Of a DNA stretch of 64,000 bases, positions 40,201-52,200 are shown one piece after another (the stretch's first letter is position 1; each line of letters begins with the position of its first letter). The translations under genes and the position numbers were made by a program. The DNA is from Dicaeum eximium (taxonomy: Eukaryota; Chordata; Aves; Passeriformes; Dicaeidae), in the NCBI GenBank assembly GCA_013396995.1, contig VWZP01009946.1, forward strand, positions 151,382-215,381, in the 5' to 3' direction. The notes under the pieces are model-generated. The model worked only from the letters and a program-made list of their open reading frames with translations, searched no databases and was not told the DNA's origin.

Positions 40201-43200
40201 AAAAAGCTTTATCCAGCTTCCTAAAGGAAGCATACAGAACTGCTTGGAAGAAGGCTGATGGGGTAAAGTCTTTCCTTTCTGTCCTTTCCCTGTTTCCTCT
40301 GCTCATTTGAGTATTTTTCCCACTTGCTCTTGCTTTTTGCTACAGTCAGCACAGCCCCCCTTGTTCTTCTACACAGCTCTCACAGTTGTCTTCAGCCCTA
40401 CTTTCAAGCATCTCTTCCTCCTGGCTGAGCTCTCACATCTCCCTGGTGTCTCCTTGCTCCTCAAACACATCTTCCCCCATCTCTTACACCACCAAGGACA
40501 AAAAGGTCTCTCTACAAAACCACACCTGCATTACACAAGCCAGGATGGGACAAGGGTTGGAGAGAGTCACAGCAAGAAGAGGATAATGTGATGGAACTGG
40601 TGAGAGCACAAAGCAGGAGATGGAACGAGCCAGTACAGACACCTGGGACACTGCAGTCATGGCTGGGAATTAAAAAGTGCATCTAGGGAAGCCACAGGCC
40701 AGAGGAAGGACAGGAGGGAAGATGTAGAAGAAGAAAATGTGAGAAGTGTAAGATCCAAGGGAGCATGGGAACAGAGCACTAATGCCTGAGAATTGATCAG
40801 AGCATGGAAGAAAGGAAGAGAGCAATATCTCTATCTTTGGTTTTCTTCCTGCTTGAGAAGACAGACATGGAAAGGTTTGTTTGAAGATATGAAAGGACCC
40901 AGCCAAAAGCCAAATGTCTTGTTTCCAGTTTCATTCAACAAGGTCTGCATAATAGACGAGGAAAAACTTTACCGGCCTACCCATCTTGCCCCTCTTCCCA
41001 GGAACTCCAGGGATCCCCTGCAAGGAAAAAACACAGAGAGANGAGAAATCAAACAGCCAACCAACAATACAAAGCAAAATGAGAAGAGAAAGGAGAATGC
41101 AAAACAGGCTAATGACTGTGGCATTGTTTGGGAATCAAAATGTCAGCTACTTGCAGTCGGCTGGGAGAGCAGAAGACAATTAACCTTCACCCATTAACTG
41201 CGGCCTGCCGAGGACACGTGCAGGCAGCATCCCCGGGCTGGGCTGGGCTTAGCAGGAGCAGTCATTAAGCTACTGGGCTGGAACCAAATGAAGGCCACCG
41301 CGGATCTGCTGCACAACTCGTGTTTATGTTTCTTATTTAGTTACACAAGCATTAAATCAGCGTGGCCAGAGCGCAGGGCAGGCCCCTCCCAGGCAGGCAC
41401 ACTCCCACATGGGCCCGGGGCCTCTCTGGTTCCTGGAGCTTGCATTTGAGGGAGGAAAGGCTGGAATCAAACTGTGCTCATCTTTCAGTGACGTTTTTAG
41501 GAGCTCTTGTAGCGGGGAGAAAGGAGTGCTTGGATGAAAAGAGATTGGGCAGGTGGGAGGATGTGGAGATGGAGGGTGGAAAAGCAAGGGATGACCTGCA
41601 AAGCTCTGAAAGCTTGGGCTGGGGGAAGCCGTGATGAGAAGGATGGGAGGACACAGCCACAGCTGCCCACTCACTGCCCCATGCTTCACTGCCCAACTCA
41701 GAGCAACTGGAAATAAAGCCAATTTCAGCACTGTCCCTTCCAAGAGCCAGACTCTTTCCAAAAATCTCCAGACAAACACAAAATGCTGAGGCAGCGTGGC
41801 TGGGAGGTGATTCCTGTGGGAGCAGGGAGTCTCCATGTACATTCTCCTCACCCTGCCCCACCTCACTAAGGTGAACTGGCAAAGGGGAGAGGGAAGGCAG
41901 GTTTTAAGTGAAGGAGAATATAGAAAACTTCCCTGTAGTCAACAGCAAGGTCTGATGGCCCTGCCTGAAGCCTGGGTTCTCCCATCAGCATTATACAGGG
42001 ACACAGGTCTTCATTGAAGGGTAGGAAGAGACTAAGGAAGGGATTAGGCATTAGGCATGCTTGCCTCCTTCCTTAGGAAATAGGGATAGAGAAAGTTACA
42101 TCAGGCTCTGAAGAACTGCATTCAACCAACACACCAAGGTTTTCTTCACAAAATACTCACTCGTTCTCCATCAGCCCCTGGTAGCCCAAATAATCCTGGG
42201 AGACCAATATACCCCTAAAGAAAAGAGGAAACAAGCAGTCAGATACGTTTCTCCATTATCTCCAGTCAGCCTGTGTTTCCTGAAGAGCAGAGCAGCCTCC
42301 AGCGTTGATCAGGGCAGCCGTGATGAAATAAACCTTGAGGCAAGTGTATATGCCCATGGACTGCATGGTGCTGGCTTCCACGATGTAGTCCAAGGGCACA
42401 TACCCTCACACCAGGGATCAGGAGCACTCCAGGCAGGAAGAGGACAGCCAGAAGAAACCTTACCTGGGCTGGCTCTAAGCGTACCTGAGGGAAATGGAGC
42501 TTGCTTCAAGGTTAGCAAAAGTGATAGCAAAAGTAATCCACAGATCTACTCCTCCTTTTGTCTCTTCCTTTGCTTTTGACACTCATTTCCAACTGTCCTG
42601 TCGTATCAGGCCCTTTCTGTTTGTCTCCTGTCACCTGGTGGTCACACACTGCAGCCCCCTCTGAGGCTCCTGGCACCAGGGCTGCCACCACCCTGCAGTG
42701 GGTCCTGGCTCTGCCCAAAGCTTGTCCCTGCTCCACCAAGACCTTGTACAACCCTTCATCATCCCAAGCACTGAAGGCCCTGCATGGGCTGGGAGAGGCT
42801 GAACCTGACATTCCAGCCTTGGGGGACTGATGTGAGGCTCAACCTCCCATCCACACAGATCCACACTATAGGAAAACCACCTTTGCACCGACACATTTCC
42901 CACAAAACCCGCTGCTTCCACACTCATCAGAAACCTTGTGTTTCCAGGTTTCTCTGTGGCCTTGGGGTCCTGCTGAGACAAGACATGCTGCATAAAACAC
43001 AAGTGTTTCCCTTCCCTTGCCACAATGGCAGCCTTGTGTTTAATCCCTTTGCTCAGCAGCCTGGACAAAGTCACCTTGTGTGCTGGGCCTCTGCAAAGGC
43101 TCGACTGGTGCCAAGCGTGCCGAATCCAGAGGAAGTGAATTTCAGCAGGGAGCCCCCTCTGTGGCACCTCACTGTTACAGGAGCCAAGTGCTAACACTGC

Positions 43201-46200
43201 TTTTCTCTCATCTTTCTTTCTCCATCGTTGCTAAATCTCTATCTGCCAGCCCCACCAAACTTTTTCACCAGTCTGTCGCTCCCTGTGCATTGTGTTTCCT
43301 CTGGGGACAACACCTAGCTGGGAAATAAGGTTACATTAAAATGATCCTCTCTGCCTTTGCCTCCTGAATCCTAAAAGAAACCACATAACTCCCAAACTTT
43401 TCCTGGAGAAGGAAAAAGTAGAGGTGGAGGATGAAGAAGAGTCCAGAGCTGGCTCTCTTAAACCACAAAATGCATGTATCTTACCTTAGCACCCGATTCT
43501 GATTGACTGTGGTTGAACTGAGAAAGGGCTTGGGTATTTATAAATATTTCAGTCCTCACCACTCAGGGGTGGAAAATGGAGAATAACTTCCAAATCTTAC
43601 ATTCTGTACATCTACCACCTGATAATTACACAAGGTCCTGTTAGAGATGCCCCAGGGAAAACTTTAGCCCTTGCAGAAGGGCTGTGCTCTCAGATTTTCC
43701 TCTCTCCTGCAGGAACTGAACATGCCCTCTCCCTTCCCAGCTCAGGAATACTGCTAGCTACAGGGTCAGCATTTGTTTATTCCTTCCAGTTTTCCTAGTG
43801 ATGAAAGCCAGCTGCTAGAATTTACTGCATATAGAGAAAGTATCACATGTTAGAGAAATGGGGATTTATTGGCTTAGAATCGCATTGTGAATTTATAATT
43901 GCAGGAAAGAAACAGAATGTGATTAACAAGAGCCTTAAGTAGTAATAAAGAAAGAATCCTTTGCAGTGAGAATAAAACCCCAGCAATTATTTTTGGTGAG
44001 CAAAACCAGACAGGACGGAGATATTGTTTGTATTTGCACATGGCTTCAAGATGCTGGCTTGCTGTTGTGTATAATGATATAAATCACTCCCAAACCAGGC
44101 CTGTACCCAAAGGAGCCCATATTCAGCATGGTCAAAGACCACTGAACCACACTGATTGAAACTAAAGAGGCCTTTGGGACATGGGGCTTGCAGGCTTTGA
44201 TAGGAATTTGTAAGCCATTCTTTCCTCTCCTGCAATGTGAGCTCTGAAGGGGCTGACTTTATCACCAGCACTTTGATCATGGTACATTCCACGTTTAATT
44301 TGAAAAATTTAACTTCAATAAACTTCAGTAAACAAGTGGTGCACAATTCGAATCCCCCAAACCCAACAAATGAAAGCAACCAGCTTCAGAATTGTAAAAT
44401 CAAGCCTAAAGTTTCTTGAGAAGCCTTTGATAAAAACAGGCAGAGAAAAGGTAAATGAAAGGTTGCTTACCCGAGTGCCTTTTGGGCCAGATTCCCCTAT
44501 GGGGCCAGGTAAACCCTAGAACAGAAGGGAAAAAAACAAAGACAAATGTGGATAAGCTTTAACTTAAAATAACGAGCAGTGCCAACCCCCCAAGCACCAC
44601 CCCCTTCATGGTTCTGCTTTAAGTGCTTCTTAAAGCTCTTAAAGCTTTAAGTGCTGCATGGTTCTGTTTTAAGGTTTTGCTTTAAGCATCCAAGGAGTAC
44701 CAATAAAGGAGAAAGAAAAAAAAAAGAAAAAATGATACAAATAACAGATCTGCCATTGTTGGGGAGCTGGGATTCGGCAGAACCTGAGACTGCTGCACAC
44801 AGTGAGCCTTCCCTGGGGCTGAAGTAGAGATTTCTGATGATAAAGACAACAAGGGCTGATGCAGTGGGGTGCCCAGAGGTTGTGTTACACTTGGGATGTG
44901 AGGCACAGTGATGTTCTGTGCCCAGCAGCTCTCCATTCATCTTCCTGCCTAAGCAAACACATGCATAGCAAATATATTCCAGTACCTGCTTGGGGAACAC
45001 TCATGCAATGAGAACTAACCCTCTGCAGCATCAGCTATGGAAAGAACTGAAAATTAATTCCCCATTCTAATTTTATGCCTAATGCTGCTCGCTCAAAATA
45101 CTGCAAAGGAGAAAAGTGTAAAAATACAGAATAAATTTTCATGTTTATTGCCTTCTAGCATGCTTCCAGAACAATTTTTTTCTAGTTCCAAATTTTGATG
45201 GGATTTTCTGTGGGGGAGAAAAAAAGAAAGGCTAAGTCCATATTTTCTTCAGCTGGCATCACTGCAGGCTGAGGCTGGGATGTGAAAGTCGGGTTGTGCT
45301 CTTTCCTGGCTCCTGCATCGTTGCCAAAGATTTCAGGCATCAGGGTGAAGTTACAATCCTGCCTGTGATGCACAAACCAAACCCAAGCCAAGCACTCTCT
45401 CCCATCACTGCAGAGCCAGCACAGCTGACAGGAGTAACAAGTAGTAAAATCTCTGTAAAGTAAACAGCTCTGATGCAGGATACACACAGCATTCAGATAG
45501 GCTGAAAAAAGCTGCCTTAAAAAAATAAAAAAGTCACTTTCCTGACCCAAACCATGTTTTTAAGAAGGCAGATTTGTTCTTTGAATGTCAAGGAACAGAT
45601 TTCATCCTGCTTATCTGATGGGCTGAATTGCTGAGCAGCATTCATTAACCGTGTATGTCCAAAATCTCTTGGACCTCTTCTTATTAGTCACCTAACACAC
45701 ATTCACACCTAGGAGATTCTCTGGCATGCTCAGCTCTAAGAGCCTTTCAGAGTATGAATGGAGCATTTAGTCAGGTGCATAAAGCTCCCATCCAGTTCTG
45801 CCATCTGCACTCTCCACTGTGCTAAGCAAGGTATCAGTTTAACTTTCAATTTAAAATGGGTCATGCATTATTGACAGTCTGGGGCAGAGAGATGCAGACT
45901 TGTTCTGCAGGTCTAGTTCACATTTAATCCAATAACCTACACATCTGCATAAAAAATTCACATCCAAACTTGTGATAAGTCTGAAAGACTCAGGACAGAG
46001 CATTTGGGATCTTTGACAAGATCTGGCTGGCCTCTTGGCTTACAGAGAAATGTGGCTGAATCCAACATTAAATGTGTCCATTCTAGAAAACCCTGACAAA
46101 CTCACTTCACCACAAAATGTTACAAGGCTGCATGTTCTGTCCTCCAAGAGATTCCATTTTTAGGGTCTTACAGGTTCTTCTCTTTCCTTTACACTACTCA

Positions 46201-49200
46201 GGATCTTACATCAGTCAGACAACAAAGTGTCCAATCTTGATCCATTACCCAATGCACTCCTCCATTCCTAAAGTTGTCTTTGTGTAATTTTTTTCAGCAT
46301 GAGAACAATGACTTGATTGTCTTTCATAATATTTTTTTTTTTTGCAGCTGCAAATATGATTTTTATATATGTATATTTACAGTTCATGCATAACACTGGG
46401 TGTGTATACACAGGTTTATGCCAGTGCATTTTACTAGTGAGAGTTCATCTAGATCTCCTCCTCCAATAATAAATACACCTTTTTCCATCCCGGGTTTCTA
46501 ACTTGTCCAACATTAGATGAAAAATATGCTTAGAAAAGAAGGGTTAGCATCTTGCACATGTCTTTCTCTGCTCTGCTGTTCTGTTTTTTTCCCTGTTGTT
46601 ATACTGCTGAAAAATCTGTCATAATCCGCTGTAGAAATTCAGGTTTTATCTATCATAGGCACAAAATACTTTCTAACAACATTTCAGAGTTAAAAGACTG
46701 TGTTATTGGTACAACATCTTGAGGAGGAAAGAAGGAAAATATTCAGAGATCAAATATACCAACATTTTCTAGAGGACTGCAGTGTCCTTACTGGGGCATG
46801 TCTTTAGCTACCTGCACACCCAAATCCCTACTCTGCACAGCACGATGAGATTTACTGCACCTGCCTGCCAGGATAACCTTTGGCACCCGGACTTCCAGCT
46901 GGTCCTCGTTCACCCTTTGGAGAGAAAAAAAGAAAAGGCACAAAAAGTCAGGTGGATGTCCCACTTGGGAAGTGTTTTTAGCTGAATCATTTTGGAATGC
47001 ATTCATGTGAGGCACATTTATCGAGAGGAAAACAATATTAAGGGTAGGTAATTAAGTTAATTAACAAGGGGGAAAACCCATGGAAGCCAAGTTAACAGAA
47101 TCCATGCACTGAGCAAGTGCTGCTGTTTCTCCTTCTTCATTTGGGGGAAAGCAGCAGAGAATTGGAACAAGGACACTAAGAGAAGGTGTAAGGCTGCATC
47201 TATATCTGACATATGGAACCATTTTACTGGTGGGAAAGCACTGCCAAAATTCTTCAAAACTAAATGGATTCATGTATAATATCCTTTAACATCGTTGCTA
47301 ACAGGGCCTGCTATTCATTGCTCTTTTTTTTTTTTTTTTAACTGCATTGCAAACATCAANNNNNNNNNNNNNCATCAAACTTAACCAAATAGAGAGGGGG
47401 AAGAAAACGAGGGGGGGGGGGAATGGGCTTTGGGAAGGGAATCACATATACTCAACACAGTGTGGTTAGTAAAGTCCAGGTGAAATTAATGTAAAAAGAC
47501 ACATAAAGGGGTAAGATGGCAAGCTGGTTTTTCTTCCCCCAAGTAAACTTAGCGTGTCTGAGCAGTAAAAATTAGAAATTAAATTTAGAAGCTCCAAGGC
47601 AGCCTCCTGCCAGCGTGCTGGTGGTGCTGGGTCTATGTGTGTGTGTGCCCAGCTGCCCTTGGAGGAGCTGCCTGTCCACACCCAGCAGGCTGCACCAGAG
47701 CCAAACCAGAGCACAGCCAGCAAATCCATCCCTCCTTCAAGCTCCCCTGCTGGGAAGTGGGAAAACTCACCTGGTCTCCAGGGTGACCTAGCGGTCCAGG
47801 GTAGCCTTTATAGCCCTGTCGAAATAGGATGGAAGAGATGAATACTAAGAAATAAAAATATAGTAATATAATCTAGGTTTGGTTTCTATTTCTCTTTGCA
47901 GGTGGGACTAAAGTTCTGAGGAGAAGCAGGATTTTAGACAGCATTACACAATCATGAAAACTTTTATCAAGCTGCTTTGTGCTTGCATCACCCAAATGTG
48001 CTGGTGTGCCCTGCTGTGCTCTGAGGTGATAAATACTCCAGAAGGAATTGCTCCATGAACATGTTTGGAGTGGTCTCCATGCTCAGATCTATTTGTAATC
48101 TACACCTTGAGCAAGGCTGCCCTTAATCCTCAGGAAACCACAGAATGAAATGTTGGCTTTGGGCACACTGGGGACTACAGCAACATGAGCCACTTGTGTT
48201 TCAGAGCTCTTACTTTTGCTTTAGAGTTTGAAATGCCACAGGAAACACCAAAACAACCATTTAGTGTCACAGGAAACTTCATTTTTTCTACCCAGAACTT
48301 GTCCAGCTTCCAGCTTTTCTAATCTAATTATTACAAGATCCAGAGTCTTTCATTAGGAAGCTACTGAAAATGGTGAACAAGCTGCCTCTCAACCTGCTCT
48401 CTCTGCTGAATTAATTAGAATGAGTTTCTTAATCCACCTTGCTTACTGGCAAGTGTTTCAGGCTTCAAATCATTCTCACAGGTCTTTCATAATCCTACTT
48501 CAGTTTGTCAATATTTCATTTTTTGGGGGATGCAGACATTGGAGCAGGACAAGGGCAGCCTGTTTGACTGCAGACTGAGCACTGTGTGTCTTCTAAGGGA
48601 GTTTGCTTTCTCCTGGATTTACCTAGAGCTCCCTTCAAAAAGTGAATTCTGTATGTGATGGACACTTCAGATTTTTTCCCTCTTCTTTATTATCTTGCTT
48701 CAGCTGTTTAAAACAAGCTTCCTTTAAGAGGAGCAGATCAGGAGATTAAACTCAATTACAGAGATGACTGTTTAGCTGGGCTAGCAGCAAGATTTAAAAA
48801 AAAAAAAGAGCAGAAAATTTAACTTGAAACAAATGGGAGAGAAAAAACTAAACATGGAACAATTCTTGCACAAATACTAGAGAAATAACAAATTGCTTTC
48901 AAGGGTGGGTTACAAGTACTTGTAGCTCAGTCCCTGCTACTCACCCTGTCCTGGCCAGGGCTCCAGCACACCTCATCTGTGTGTGAAGCCCACAGGGAGT
49001 GTCCCTGCTCTGGAAGCCATCACCAGTCACAGGGGTGACCAAGCACTTGGCCTTTGGCTCCACTCACCACACGAACTCAGGACTGTTTCTGCTCCCAGGT
49101 CCACACCTCTGCTTAGCAGCTTTTTTATTCTTCCCACGGGCTATTCCAGACCTGCAGCCTGAGCCTTTGCTGGCAGGGTGTGCAATGCTCTCGGCCATCC

Positions 49201-52200
49201 TGGCCATACCCTCTCCCCTCTGCATTCCTCCTGCCTTGTTATTTCAGACAGTCTGGCCTGGGATGATGCTGATTCCCTTCTCACAGTCCTCTCCTGCTTG
49301 GCTTTGCTGATACAGCACGGCTCTGGACAGAGCTGCACCTCCTGGCAAGGCTGCCCTGAAAGACCCTTGTTTGAACCACCCCGAGGGTCCTTTCTCCAAA
49401 TTCTGTGAGAGAATTTCAGTCAGAGACTCCCCACTGGCAGTGCCTGAGCAGCTCTTGGAGCAGGAGCAGCACACAGGATTCCCTGCCCTTCTCCAGGAAT
49501 CTGCCCCATGAAATCCTCTCCTGCTCATCCTCTCCCTGGCTCCTTGACAGAGGCTCAGCAGAGAGGAGGGAGGATGCTCCACCCTGGTTGGGTGTCTGGC
49601 CTGAAGGTGAGAGCTGCCAACAGAAACATCACTGGGTTCAGCACCCACAGTCATTCCCTGGAATTTAGATTTCCATGGGGTTTTCTCCTGCGACCTCTGT
49701 CCAGTTCTTCCAGTCTGGAGCAGGAGCTACCTTGTTTCTAGACAATTGGAGCACCAAGCTTAGAAATATCTTACTTTTCCACTGATAAGAAATATGTTCC
49801 TGGCTTGGCTGCTCTGAACCATTCTGCTCCAGCTGGGTTTTTGCAGGATGGATGTTTTGAGCTGCAATGTCCACTCAAAGTAGGTGGTTGCATGATGGTC
49901 CCTTGAGATGCTCAAGGCACATCCTGAACTAAGTTCTGCACCAATTCTGTAATGGCAATTAGGTTAAATATGTAGACACTGTGCTACTGTTATGTTCTAT
50001 TAAATATCCTCCTCATTATTCTGGGCTCTGGAGAGTTTCAAACATGTATTTCTTCACAATATACCCTTGTTATTTCTGCCTCAGGTGAATTACAACAAGG
50101 GAAAACCAGAAAAGCTTGTGGGCATTAAAGCTGGCTGCAGTGTGAAAGTATTTACCTGCTAAAATCCTCTTCAAATAGCACCAAAATGACAGGGCAGAGA
50201 GTATGAAAACAACTGCATTTGCTCTTTTTATCTGAACACTTCGTGATGACTACAGGGCACTCCACACAAAGGGTTGTGATTTAGAAAGGAAATTGCACTG
50301 CAGTGAAGGATTTACTCATCTGTGATGATATTTATAATCCACTCTCTCCTAGCTGAAGGGATCATCCTGCACTTTGGTAGGAAATGTGAAGAATTAAGGG
50401 GCCAGGGAATGAGACCTGCATACAGGATGTTTTGAAGCACTGACCACTTCCCAGCTCTGTCTTTGTTCTCTGACTCTGATGAAGCTTTGCCTCTCTCACT
50501 GCTGCTGTTTTCTCCTCTGGAGCAATGATGCTGCTCTGCTGAGATCTATCTCCAAGGCAGCTGTGGTCTGCAGCCCCAAACCAAAAGTCAAACCCCACAG
50601 ATACCTCATGGGCATCAGAGGGACAGGCAGAGGGAACATCCAAGTCCTGCCACCCTTCCTGGTCTGCAAAATCACCATTTGCTCTGTGTGGAGAGGATGA
50701 GAAATACACCTGTACACATGGACTCGTCGGTGTGTGGTGCTAAACCAACTTTGGGGTGCTCTGAGATCAGCCTGTCCAATCCTACAACTCCAATCCAGGT
50801 CTGTCAGCATTGCCAAGGCAGGCACTGAGGAGTGAGCCCCACTGTCCAAAACCACATGCTGCTGGTCGTGGCTCCAGCTCACGCTGCTGAGACAGTGGTT
50901 TCATTTAGTGGGAAAAGCATTTTGTTTCTCCTGGTGAAATATTTTACCCGCTGGAAGGTTTCTACATGGTGTTCTCTGATCAAAGCCCTGAGAGCCCTTT
51001 TTGCTGCACCTCCGTGGAGTGGGAGGAGGGATGTCCATTCCAAGGTGTTGCTGTTTTCCGGTAGCCAAGATATGTTGCCCACATCAGCCAAGCACCAGTG
51101 TATTTTCACTGGGAGAATGCCAGCAGGCAACCCAGATTTTAAAAAAAAAATTTTTTTTCCAAACATTTCTCCAACAGCTGTAATTTTTTTCTTAATGCAA
51201 GATGCTAATAAAAGCCAGGTTACAGCAAACCCACTGCCAGACTAGTGCTACTGGGAGGTGTTTTTAAGCTGCACCAAAGGAAAAATTTCAACATCCAACT
51301 TGCTCATTACTTGAAGAAACAGAAGCATATCCCTGCCTTTACCCTGTCCTGTGGGAGTTAAGATCAGATGTGAAGGCCATGTGCTGGACTTGGGAATGTT
51401 TGTTCAATCTCCTGTTCCTTCTCTGCTTTTTCCACTATGAGTGTTTGCACTCCTGACATTGCATTTTGCTGATCGTAACCACAAGGTTTTGTTTTATGAG
51501 CTGTTATACCAGGAAAATGGTATTCTTTGCACCCTATTAGTTAGAACTTGTTTGTGACAGCAAAAGATCTATAATTAATCACTCAATTGCTCCTACTCCA
51601 CACAGCACCCCAAGCGTGACCAGCCTTGGAGTAGAAAAATAAACTCAGCCCCTCCTCTTGGCAATTTGGTTCTAGTGTAAAGCATACAACAAATAATTGT
51701 GGAGAGGAAGGGTTCCTTTCAGCCTCCTCCACACCTTCTTTCTCTCCTTGGAGTCTTAAAACACACCCGAGGAGGTGTTTGTGTGCAGCTAATTGACCTG
51801 AGGAACTGGAATATGGTCAATGGCCCATTGACTGATGAAGTGATGGAAACAAGATGCTAATTTTAACTGCTCACTTTAGCTGTGGCAACAGTGGCTTGCT
51901 GGGAGGGGGAGTCATGGCCACTGAGCCCCACTCAAAGAGCTCCCTGTAACAGGTCCCGCTTCCAAAAAACAGAAACCAACCTACCAACACAGCCTGGAAC
52001 TGGAAACTCAGCTGAAATGTCCTTGATATATGAAATATCTGAGCTCCAGGCAGGGATGGCTGAGGTATTGCTGTGCAGGCTTGAAGGCATAGATAGAAAC
52101 ACACATCCTGCTGCCTCAGGAAAACAGGGATGGATCTTGTGTTCTATCCTTAAATACCCTTTCCTAGTGTTGTTTGTGACGTTAGTGGTGTTGAAGCATC

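Larger units (their letters stand above)
30934..40972 (-). other. COL27A1: COL27A1 intron, 10.0 kb (largest in window)
   Basis: The flanking exons encode consecutive helix segments, so no coding exon is missing. It contains a possible MIR-like relic at about 34638-34710 and an A/C-rich tract at 38484-38572. The remainder is unique-looking sequence. Confidence 0.8.
42322..42417 (-). ncRNA. MIR455: microRNA precursor mir-455, intronic in COL27A1
   Basis: A hairpin of about 96 nt on the same strand as the host gene. The 5p arm maps to 42381-42402 and starts UAUGUGCC. The 3p arm maps to 42344-42364, starts GCAGUCCA and ends AUAUACAC. They are joined by a 16-nt loop (42365-42380). The arms pair almost continuously (GUAUGUGCCC with GGGCAUAUAC, UUGGACU with AGUCCAU). 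The 3p arm is identical to human miR-455-3p as I know it. The 5p arm differs at position 9 (C where human has U). miR-455 is a cartilage-enriched microRNA that acts in chondrogenesis and TGF-beta signalling and is co-expressed with its host. Hairpin ends are estimated by comparison with the human stem-loop from memory. Confidence 0.97.
42215..44470 (-). other. COL27A1: COL27A1 intron hosting miR-455, 2.3 kb
   Basis: The miR-455 precursor sits 108 bp from the 3' end of this intron. The rest shows no exon or recognised repeat. Confidence 0.9.
44516..46860 (-). other. COL27A1: COL27A1 intron, 2.3 kb
   Basis: It contains a local imperfect repeat (44607-44686) and a head-to-head SOX-like site (46305-46320). 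No exon was seen. Confidence 0.8.

Noticed and set aside
42464..42484. A 21-bp stretch with splice-like ends (acceptor ttccctcag, donor gtaagg) just upstream of miR-455 in transcript direction
   Set aside because: It would encode VRLEPAQ and break the Gly-X-Y repeat. The flanking exon peptides join as in the human protein without it.
48940..48990. A ctcaccctgtcctgg string resembling the plus-strand image of a collagen exon end
   Set aside because: No Gly-X-Y frame follows, and no acceptor lies at 45 or 54 bp.
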